From Streptomyces cyaneogriseus subsp. noncyanogenus (GTDB lineage Bacteria; Actinomycetota; Actinomycetes; Streptomycetales; Streptomycetaceae), in assembly GCF_000931445.1 (NCBI RefSeq), contig NZ_CP010849.1, positions 4,030,001 through 4,094,000 of the forward strand: a stretch of DNA of 64,000 nt. Direction: 5' to 3'. Under the pieces are notes generated by a model that had not been told where the DNA came from, searched no databases, and saw nothing but the letters and a program-made list of their open reading frames with translations. Made by a program: the position numbers and the translations under genes. Positions 58,633 through 64,000 of the stretch are shown one piece after another (positions within the stretch are counted from its first letter, which is position 1; each line of letters opens with the position of its first letter).

Positions 58633-58942
58633 CGAAACGCTGCTGGAGTACTAATCACGAAGCAGGAAGCGAAGGATCTTGAGCAAGTTGGGGGACTCCG
58701 GAATGCGGCAGCTCATGGTCAGTTTGAGGAGCTGAGTCGAGAACGCGCCGGCCTCATGGAGCAGCAGACCAACCTCTTGCTCAGCAGGATCTCTGAGCTT
58801 CACCTGTAGGGCTGCTCGGGACGGTGCGATCGCGCCCGTGTTGGTCGCAGTGGACCCGGCGTGGACCGCGTGGTCTCACGAGGGCTGGTGGTGGGGCCGA
58901 GTATGCAGGTCAGGCACGTGGGAGACGCTCCCCGTAGCACCC

Positions 58943-58998
58943 TCTTGAAAACCGTCGTGGCGCGAGTCACCGTGGGTTCAAATCCCACACCCACCGCA
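58943..58998 (+). repeat. Right attachment site (attR), tRNA-Ser 3' fragment
   Basis: 56 bp identical to the 3' part of the tRNA-Ser gene (52585-52640). It lacks the 5' half, so it is not a functional tRNA. It marks the original right junction of the island with the chromosome. Confidence 0.88.
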
Positions 58999-59024
58999 GT
59001 CGGGCCGGTCCACGGCCGGTTCCG

Positions 59025-59055
59025 AAGGGGTGCCCGTCCGCGAGGGCACCCCTTT
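59025..59055 (+). terminator. Hairpin after attR (original tRNA terminator)
   Basis: AAGGGGTGCCC (59025-59035) pairs perfectly with GGGCACCCCTT (59044-59054), followed by TCTGTTTCC. It was presumably the chromosomal tRNA-Ser terminator before integration. Confidence 0.75.
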
Positions 59056-59125
59056 CTGTTTCCCCGCGCTTCTCCCCGTGCCGGCGCGGGCGCGGCGCCG
59101 CGGGGCGGAGATCGGGCGGGCCGGT

Positions 59126-59793
59126 GTGAAGGGCCCGCGCGGTATCGATCCGGTGCTGCCGGCCGACCGGCGTCCGCGGTGGGTCTGGTACGCGTCCTAC
59201 GGATCCAACACGCACCTGGAGTGGCTGGCCGCCTACCTCCGTGGCGGGTGCCCGCCCGGCGCCGCCAGGCAGTACCCGGGCTGCCGCGTCCCCGCCATGC
59301 CGGCCAGGTCCGTCCCGGTGGAACTCACCGGCGCGATGTACTTCGCGACCGAGTCGCCCGTGTGGGGAGGCGGCAGGGCCTTCTACGACCCGGGGGCGAG
59401 CGGGCGGGTGCCGGCCCGGGCCCATCTGGTGACCACCGGTCAGTTCGCCGACGTCGCGGCCCAGGAGATGTACCGACACCGGGAGCGGACCTGGACCTGA
59501 CGGAGGCCCTCACCCGGGGGCGTGCCGTGCTGGGCGCGGGCCGCTACGAAACGCTCGTCTGCGCCGGCCGGCCGGACGGCCTGCCCGTGCTGACCTTCAC
59601 GGCGCCCTGGGGGATGGACGACGTGCCATGGGTCCCCCCGTCCGCCGCCTATGTGCGGTTCCTGGCCGCGGGGCTGCTGTCGGCCGGCGCGTGGGACCTC
59701 GGAACGGTCACCGCCCACATCGCGGCCTGCCCCGGTGCGGCCGACCACTGGTCGGTGCCGGGCGTCCTGGAGCTGCTGGCCGGGGAGGCGTGA
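59126..59793 (+). pseudogene. Frameshifted gene, conserved Streptomyces hypothetical protein
   Basis: GTG 59126 begins a frame containing WVWYASYGSNTHLEWLAAYL and GAMYFATESPVWGGGRAFYD; it stops at 59500. The homologous continuation (ADLDLTEALTRGRAVL..., then TAPWGMDDVPWV...) is in another frame to 59793. Inserting one base near 59477 (after MYR) would restore a 220-residue protein. Similar proteins are sometimes labelled histone deacetylase in Streptomyces, without good reason. In a 454-type assembly a single missing base is more likely a sequencing error than a true mutation. Confidence 0.75.
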
Positions 59794-59969
59794 GGCCCAC
59801 CGGTCCGCCGGCGCGCCGCGCGGGCCTCACGGGGTGGGCGCGGGAGGCGTACGGCCGGGCGGCGGGCTTCCCCGGGCCGGTGTGTCGTGTGGGGCTCTGT
59901 GACACGGCTGTGACCGGAACTGTGGCTTCCACCATGGTTGTCGGGAAGCGGGGCTGGTGGGGTGGGCCG

Positions 59970-61127
59970 ATGCGTACCTCGCGTCCCCTCGTGGCCACCG
60001 GCGCCCTGGCCGCCGTACTCCTGCTCGGTGCCTGCGGGCCGCAGCCGTCCGTCTCCGAGGGGGCGGGCGGTGAACCGGGAACGGCCCGGGAGTGCCGCTC
60101 GGGCGGTGACTCCGCGGCGCCCGGCCGCGTCCCCGAGCCGGGGGAGACGGAGCGGGACGGGGTGCGGATCACCGGCAGGCAGGTGCCGGAGGGCGAGGCC
60201 GAGGCGTCCCCCGCCCCGGCGCCGTCCGGGCCGGGGCTGCCCGGGCCGTCCCGCGCGGCGAGGCCCGGGAGCGACGGCGCGGCGAGGCCCGGGAACGACG
60301 CCGCGACGGCGCCCGGGAGCGAGGGCCTGGCGCCGTCCTCGGAGCCGCTCGGTGCGGTGCGTGCCGAGACGCTGCCGGGGCTGGACCTTCCCGAGGGGGA
60401 GCGAGCGGGAGAGGGCGCCGGTTCCGCGCGGTGTCTCGCCGAGTACACGGTGACCAACCGGGAGGCCGAGGCCTTCACGTACACCATCACCTTCGACTTC
60501 CTGTCCGGACAGGGCGAGGTCATGGCCCGGGCGGAGGAGACGGTGGCGTCGGTCGGGCCCGGGCGGACCGTGCGGCGTACCGTCGGCCCGGAGGGCAGGG
60601 TCGCCGCGGCCGGTGCCGGTCCGGAGCGCTTCGGCGCCGGGCAGGTGCGGATCTCGGGCGTGCGGCGGGTGCCCGCCGGCGAGGCCCCGGCCCCCGCCGG
60701 GTCGTGCCCGCCCTCCGGCGTGCGGCTCACCGCGGACGAGGGGGACGCGGCCATGGGGCTGCGCGTGGTGGGGCTGCGCCTGGAGAACTGCGGCAGCCGC
60801 CCCTACTCCCTCGACGGCTACCCGGCCCTCGAACTGCTCGGCGAGGACCGGAAGCCGGTCGCCGGGGTCCGGGTCGTGCGGGGCAGCGGGGGCATCGCCC
60901 AGGTGACCGGGTTCGACGACCCGCCCCGGCCGGTGACCCTGGAGCCGGGCGAGACCGCCTCCGCCGGGCTGATGTGGCGCAACACCACCGAGTTCGGCAC
61001 GCCGGTGCACGTGCCGTACGTCAGGGTCACGGCCGGGCCCGGTGCCGATCCGGTGACGGTGACGCCGGAGCTGGACCTCGGCACCACCGGCACGCTGGGC
61101 GTCCGCGCGTGGCGCGAGGACCGCTGA
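59970..61127 (+). CDS. DUF4232-type lipoprotein
   Basis: 385 residues from ATG 59970 (an ATG at 59934 would add 12). The lipobox LLLGAC places the lipidated Cys at residue 22. A Pro/Gly/Ala-rich linker of about 110 residues leads to two beta domains. The C-terminal one has SCPPSGVRLTADEGDAAMGLRV, then LENCGSRPYSLDGYPALELL and VTLEPGETASAGLMWRN, the DUF4232 pattern with two cysteines. Surface-anchored; function unknown. Confidence 0.85.
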   Translation: MRTSRPLVATGALAAVLLLGACGPQPSVSEGAGGEPGTARECRSGGDSAAPGRVPEPGETERDGVRITGRQVPEGEAEASPAPAPSGPGLPGPSRAARPGSDGAARPGNDAATAPGSEGLAPSSEPLGAVRAETLPGLDLPEGERAGEGAGSARCLAEYTVTNREAEAFTYTITFDFLSGQGEVMARAEETVASVGPGRTVRRTVGPEGRVAAAGAGPERFGAGQVRISGVRRVPAGEAPAPAGSCPPSGVRLTADEGDAAMGLRVVGLRLENCGSRPYSLDGYPALELLGEDRKPVAGVRVVRGSGGIAQVTGFDDPPRPVTLEPGETASAGLMWRNTTEFGTPVHVPYVRVTAGPGADPVTVTPELDLGTTGTLGVRAWREDR

Positions 61128-61137
61128 GGCCGCCGGC

Positions 61138-62127
61138 TCACGGGCGGTGGCCCGTCATCCGGGCCGCCGAGGCGATCGTCGCGCGGGCCTCGGCCTCGGT
61201 CAGGCCGGTGCGCCGGGCCGCCCGGACCAGCGGTTCGGCGAGGCCGGGGCCGATGCCGTCCTCGTAGGCGCGGCAGGCGGCCCAGAACAGGCGGGTGTTG
61301 CGCTGCCCCTCGTGCGCGGAGAGGACGAACTGGACGAGCCCCTGGCCGGCCCCGCCGGTGGCGGTGGGCCCCGCGGACCGGTGCGGCCGGGGCGGCGGGA
61401 GCAGCAGCCGCAGCAGCGCGGGTGGGCAGGGGGCCGGGGCGAGGTGCGCGGTGCCGGGGGCGACCGTGTAGACGCCGTGCCGGGTGCGGGAGCCGGGGCC
61501 GACGAGGTAGCCGCCGGCGCCCCGGACGTCGATGCCGGGGGCGAGGCGGCCGGCCGAGTTGGGAACGGCGACGCCGGGCGGGCCGCTCAGCCAGAGGTGC
61601 CGGCCGCCGCTGGGGGTCCGCACGACCACGGTGGGCGGGATCGTGAACAGGTGCCGCAGGGCGAGTTCGCGCAGGGCGGCCGAGGAGTCGGTGCCCGGTG
61701 TGGTGTCGAGGTCGATGCCGATCAGGTGGTGCGGGGGCAGACCGCAGGCGATGCCGTACCCCGTGGCCCAGGGCGCCGCGGCGAACAGCTCACGGATGCG
61801 GTCCGGGTCGGTGGAGGCGTCGTGGACCCCGTGGCCGGGGCGGCCGCACTCGCCCTGGCAGGACGGCTGGGCCGGCCCAGGGGCTTCGGCCGCCGGCCCG
61901 GCGGCTTCCCCGGCGGGCCGGGGTGCCTGCCCGGGGGCGCCGCCGCGGGGCCGGTGGTCCGGGACGGCGTGCGGACCGGGGCCGGGGGAGCGGTGCGGGG
62001 CCCGGTGGGGAGAGGGCAGGGCCGGGAGCTTCGTCCGGGACAGGGGGATGACGGCCAGTCCGCGTTCCGCGGCGGACAGGGCGTGCGCGAGGGCCAGCGA
62101 CGTGGCCTGCCGGTCGAGGGTGGCCAT
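61138..62127 (-). CDS. PrimPol-domain protein (bifunctional DNA primase/polymerase, N-terminal)
   Basis: 329 residues from ATG 62127, preceded by GAGGG. PF09250 features are clear: ALSAAERGLAVIPLS, IGIDLDTTPG with the metal-binding Asp pair, VVRTPSGGRHLWLSG, and GIDVRGAGGYLVGPGSR. Such domains are archaeo-eukaryotic-type primases, often on plasmids and prophages; here there is no helicase domain and no phage neighbour. A Pro/Ala-rich insertion lies at about residues 35-85. The start is near the palindrome CGAACGTTCG (62145-62154). Confidence 0.85.
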   Translation of the reverse strand: MATLDRQATSLALAHALSAAERGLAVIPLSRTKLPALPSPHRAPHRSPGPGPHAVPDHRPRGGAPGQAPRPAGEAAGPAAEAPGPAQPSCQGECGRPGHGVHDASTDPDRIRELFAAAPWATGYGIACGLPPHHLIGIDLDTTPGTDSSAALRELALRHLFTIPPTVVVRTPSGGRHLWLSGPPGVAVPNSAGRLAPGIDVRGAGGYLVGPGSRTRHGVYTVAPGTAHLAPAPCPPALLRLLLPPPRPHRSAGPTATGGAGQGLVQFVLSAHEGQRNTRLFWAACRAYEDGIGPGLAEPLVRAARRTGLTEAEARATIASAARMTGHRP

Positions 62128-62390
62128 GCCCTCATTTTCGTACGAACGTTCGAAGATGGAAAGGGGGCGTGCACCTGGCGCGCCGGGGGCGCGCGGTGGG
62201 CGGGCCAGGGGCGGAGCGCCGCAGTGCTTGGGGCGCTTGAGCCGGAGCCGGTCGGCCCGCCCTCGGCCGGGATGCGAGGGACGCGAGGGATGCAAAGGGG
62301 TTTATTGACTTTTCCTCATGCCTGAGGGGGAATCAGGGCATTCGGGGTGGTGCGCCGGAACCGGCTGGGCAACCTTGAACTCGTGACGTC

Positions 62391-62588
62391 GTGCCCACCA
62401 CCGAGGCGGCGGACCAACCGCCTCGGTGGGCAGTCTGGTTCAGGTACTTCGCGCGCCGCGGCCACGAGCCGGTGCGCATCTTCCCGGAGGAGCAACATGG
62501 CAAGCATCGGTACCGCCCGCGACCGCGGCGACCCGGCCACCACGCGGCAGCGGGCGGCCGTCGGCCCCACTCCGCTGTGGTGAGCTGA
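62391..62588 (+). CDS. Small ORF with hairpin over its start (tentative)
   Basis: GTG 62391 gives 65 residues (PTTEAADQPPRWAVWFRYFA...). There is no ribosome site, and a strong hairpin (62392-62432, CCGAGGCGG with CCGCCTCGG plus outer TGCCCA/TGGGCA) covers the beginning. In another frame, ATG 62497 with an excellent GGAGGAG 6 nt upstream gives a 28-residue peptide ending at 62583. Only one is likely to be real; I cannot say which. 62128-62390 holds no other gene. Confidence 0.35.
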   Translation: MPTTEAADQPPRWAVWFRYFARRGHEPVRIFPEEQHGKHRYRPRPRRPGHHAAAGGRRPHSAVVS

Positions 62589-62656
62589 GGGGCCGGGGCG
62601 GCCCGGCCGCCCGGCCCCGCGACCTGGGGTCTGTTTCATGGGGTTGTTTCACGTCC

Positions 62657-62684
62657 GCGCGGCGGTGCTCCGGCACCGCCGCGC
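62657..62684 (+). terminator. Hairpin upstream of the sigma factor gene
   Basis: GCGCGGCGGTGC (62657-62668) pairs perfectly with 62673-62684 around a TCCG tetraloop. No T run. It lies between the small ORFs and the sigma factor gene. Confidence 0.6.
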
Positions 62685-62868
62685 AGACGTGTGTCCGGAC
62701 GGGCGGGATACGGGCGCGACCAGTCTCGGGGCCGAACCCCCAGGGGCCCGCACCCCCTCGTCCACCTACAGGAGGTGCGGCAAACCCCACCCCTACAACC
62801 TGAGGCGGACCCGGCTTCGGGACTTGGGGCCGATTTGGTGAAGCCCTCCCGCTCATAGCGTGGAGCCC

Positions 62869-63429
62869 ATGACCACACCCGTCTGCACCAGAGCTTCGGA
62901 GGCCGCCGCGGCAGCGACGCAGACCCTCTCGTACCCGTCCTTCGCGTCGTACGTCAGGGCCCGCCAGCCGGTGCTGCTGCGTACCGCCCGGTCGCTGACC
63001 GCGAATCCCAGTGACGCGGAGGACCTGCTGCAGACCGCGCTCACCAAGACGTACGTCGCCTGGGAGCGGATAGAGGACCACCGCGCGCTCGACGGCTATG
63101 TGCGCCGGGCGCTGCTGAACACCCGGACCTCCCAGTGGCGCAAGCGCAAGGTCGACGAGTTCGCCTGCGACGAGCTGCCGGAGCCGGAACCGGCGCCCGG
63201 CGGCGACGACCCGGCCGAGCGGCAGGCGCTGCGCGACGCGATGTGGCGGGCGGTCATGCGGCTGCCCGCCCGGCAGCGGGCGATGGTCGTCCTGCGCTAC
63301 TACGAGGATCTCAGCGAGGCCCAGACGGCCGCCGTGCTCGGCGTCTCCGTCGGCACGGTGAAGTCGGCGGTGTCGCGGGCGCTGGGCAAGCTGCGGGAGG
63401 ACCCGGAGCTGCGCGTGTCCGGACCGTGA
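62869..63429 (+). CDS. SigE-family ECF RNA polymerase sigma factor
   Basis: 186 residues from ATG 62869 (GTG 62860 would add three). Region 2 is YVRARQPVLLRTARSLTANPSDAEDLLQTAL with WRKRK at its end; region 4 is LPARQRAMVVLRYYEDLSEAQTAAVLGVSVGTVKSAVSRAL. This matches the SigE-family of Streptomyces ECF factors. No anti-sigma gene follows; the next gene is an acyl-CoA ligase, so its control is not local. Confidence 0.93.
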   Translation: MTTPVCTRASEAAAAATQTLSYPSFASYVRARQPVLLRTARSLTANPSDAEDLLQTALTKTYVAWERIEDHRALDGYVRRALLNTRTSQWRKRKVDEFACDELPEPEPAPGGDDPAERQALRDAMWRAVMRLPARQRAMVVLRYYEDLSEAQTAAVLGVSVGTVKSAVSRALGKLREDPELRVSGP

Positions 63430-63454
63430 GGTGATCGATCACCCTCTCCTAGTG

Positions 63455-63472
63455 ACATACCACGCGGTATGT
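63455..63472. promoter_or_regulatory. Operator-like palindrome upstream of the acyl-CoA ligase
   Basis: ACATACC-ACGC-GGTATGT, a 7-4-7 inverted repeat 59 bp before the ligase start. It resembles the ATACC-N4-GGTAT sites of TetR-type regulators of fatty-acid degradation in actinobacteria. A second palindrome, GTGATCGATCAC, is at 63431-63442. Confidence 0.55.
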
Positions 63473-63530
63473 GCGCAGAATCAGCGCAACCCTTGCCGCC
63501 GCGTAGGCAATGTCGCCCCGGGAGGATGCC

Positions 63531-64000
63531 GTGCTGAGCACCATGCAGGACGTACCGCTGCTGATCTCGAGGATCCTGACGCACGGGGCGGCGGTCCACG
63601 GCACCTCACAGGTGACCACCTGGACCGGTGAGGGCGAACCGCACCGCCGCTCCTTCGCGGAGATCGGCGCCCGCGCGGCCCAGCTGGCGCACGCCCTGCG
63701 CACGGAGCTCCAGGTCACCGGCGACGAGCGGGTGGCGACCCTGATGTGGAACAACGCCGAGCACGTCGAGGCCTACTTCGCCATCCCCTCCATGGGCGCC
63801 GTGCTCCACACCCTCAACCTCCGCCTCCCGCCGGAGCAACTGGTCTGGATCGTGCGGCACGCCGCCGACCGGGTCGTGATCGCCAACGGCTCCCTGCTTC
63901 CGCTCCTCGCCCCGCTGCTGCCCCATCTGGAGACGGTCGAGCACGTCGTCGTCTCCGGCCCGGGCGACCGCTCCCTGCTGGCCGGGGCCCGGGTCCGGGT
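63531..64000 (+). CDS. Fatty-acyl-CoA ligase / AMP-dependent synthetase (5' part, cut by window edge)
   Basis: 157 residues are visible from GTG 63531, which has GGGAGGA 5 nt upstream. The start MLSTMQDVPLLISRILTHGA and the segment VATLMWNNAEHVEAYFAIPSMGAVLHTLNLRLPPEQLVWIV are typical of medium/long-chain fatty-acid CoA ligases of the ANL family. The AMP-binding signature lies beyond the window. The product would activate fatty acids to acyl-CoA, consistent with the TetR-type operator upstream. Confidence 0.92.
   Translation, partial: MLSTMQDVPLLISRILTHGAAVHGTSQVTTWTGEGEPHRRSFAEIGARAAQLAHALRTELQVTGDERVATLMWNNAEHVEAYFAIPSMGAVLHTLNLRLPPEQLVWIVRHAADRVVIANGSLLPLLAPLLPHLETVEHVVVSGPGDRSLLAGARVR

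Larger units (their letters stand above)
56813..58650. mobile_element. Second IS701-like element (element 2), interior not correctly assembled
   Basis: It starts with TACTCCAGCAGCGTTTCGC directly after the shared CTAA and ends with the complement at 58650, before another CTAA. The terminal 110 bp on each side (56813-56922 and 58541-58650) are inverted copies with one mismatch, and both encode the same transposase C-terminus reading outward (LEGRSGKTAPGTPPAHYTPDDA). Normal IS701 ends share only a short inverted repeat, so one side is likely misplaced. Between them lies a loxP-linker array. Confidence 0.6.
54254..58809 (+). pseudogene. HEPN-domain (DUF4145-like) gene split by two insertion elements
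   Basis: GTG 54254 opens 184 codons that end in ...YSQLLRREEL at 54805. Joining base 54806 to 58655 restores the frame (I-TKQEAKDLEQVGGLRNAAAHG...) to the stop at 58807-58809, giving 235 residues. The C-terminal part has RNAAAH, the Rx4H motif of HEPN ribonucleases, after the helical AAAIVLCGAALESALRALIEARGL. The 5' half read alone ends at a stop inside the insertion (LILQP), losing the catalytic motif. HEPN proteins often act in toxin-antitoxin or phage defence; that role here is inference. No antitoxin-like partner is adjacent. Confidence 0.85.
52585..58998. mobile_element. Integrated island at tRNA-Ser, 6.36 kb as assembled
   Basis: It is bounded by the 56-bp tRNA direct repeats. Each end also carries a GTGGACC-N4-GTGGACC-type motif (52752-52769 and 58850-58867, 17 of 18 bases shared), perhaps recombinase arm sites, and each has a GAAGGGGTG/CACCCCTT hairpin. 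Genes inside are small, less GC-rich and not recognisable as housekeeping. No integrase, replication or transfer gene is visible, so it is probably a remnant. Its true length is uncertain because the assembly at 57.0-58.5 kb is unreliable. Confidence 0.8.

Noticed and set aside
62140..62160. LexA (SOS) box before the PrimPol gene
   Set aside because: CGAACGTTCG is a palindrome, but the actinobacterial LexA box needs a 4-bp spacer between GAAC and GTTC.
62630..62656. GTTTCATGGGGTTGTTTCACGTCC as a parS pair
   Set aside because: Only half-sites; the second arm does not match.

Overview
The window is high-GC chromosomal DNA from a Streptomyces. The evidence is a developmental ssgR-ssgA pair, typical GTG starts with purine-rich ribosome binding sites, a Rex-operated cydAB-cydDC operon, and a gene order (ptpA, ssgR/ssgA, TPP-riboswitch thiC, hisC, cyd operon, serS, pheA) that from memory resembles the oriC-proximal core region of S. 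coelicolor. Exact parS sites (13432, 16399, 25092), near-matches to parS and a cluster of DnaA boxes between serS and pheA also fit a position near the replication origin.

Layout. 1-5.9 kb: end of a PLP trans-sulfuration enzyme, ptpA, a small membrane protein, a cupin, a DUF5326 peptide, ssgR, ssgA and a YibE/F membrane protein. 5.9-12 kb: riboswitch and thiC, a membrane protein, a metallophosphoesterase and a LacI regulator. 12-20 kb: hisC, a cyclophilin-like protein and the cytochrome bd operon. 20-27 kb: a DevS-like sensor kinase, an M23 peptidase, a HAD phosphatase, an LLM oxidoreductase and an EphD-like hydrolase/SDR fusion. 27-31 kb: a four-gene ABC exporter operon. 31-35 kb: HAD-serS, the DnaA-box cluster and pheA. 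35-40.5 kb: Dyp peroxidase plus a copper cluster (CopC/CopD, PCu(A)C, Sco, YcnI). 40.5-52.5 kb: a membrane protein, two RsbW-like ATPases, an aminopeptidase P, a SpoIIE-type phosphatase, a PrimPol-like protein, a SEC-C protein, a glycerophosphodiesterase and an HtrA protease. 59-64 kb: a frameshifted gene, a lipoprotein, a PrimPol, an ECF sigma factor and the start of an acyl-CoA ligase.

The unusual part is 52.6-59.0 kb. A tRNA-Ser(UGA) gene and a 56-bp copy of its 3' half bracket a 6.4-kb island of small, poorly conserved genes with no visible integrase. Inside it a 235-codon HEPN-type gene (RNAAAH motif) is split by two abutting IS701-like elements. CTAA lies left of, between and right of the two elements, and removing them plus the extra CTAA copies restores one open frame. 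The first element carries a GNAT acetyltransferase as passenger and a second copy of its left end.

The interior of the second element is a tandem array (period 317 bp) of a transposase fragment joined by six loxP-containing 42-mers. Each 42-mer has the length and flanks of the 454 Titanium paired-end linker as I remember it. I read this array as an assembly artefact, not biology: the true sequence of the second element is unknown, and the assembly is probably 454-based.
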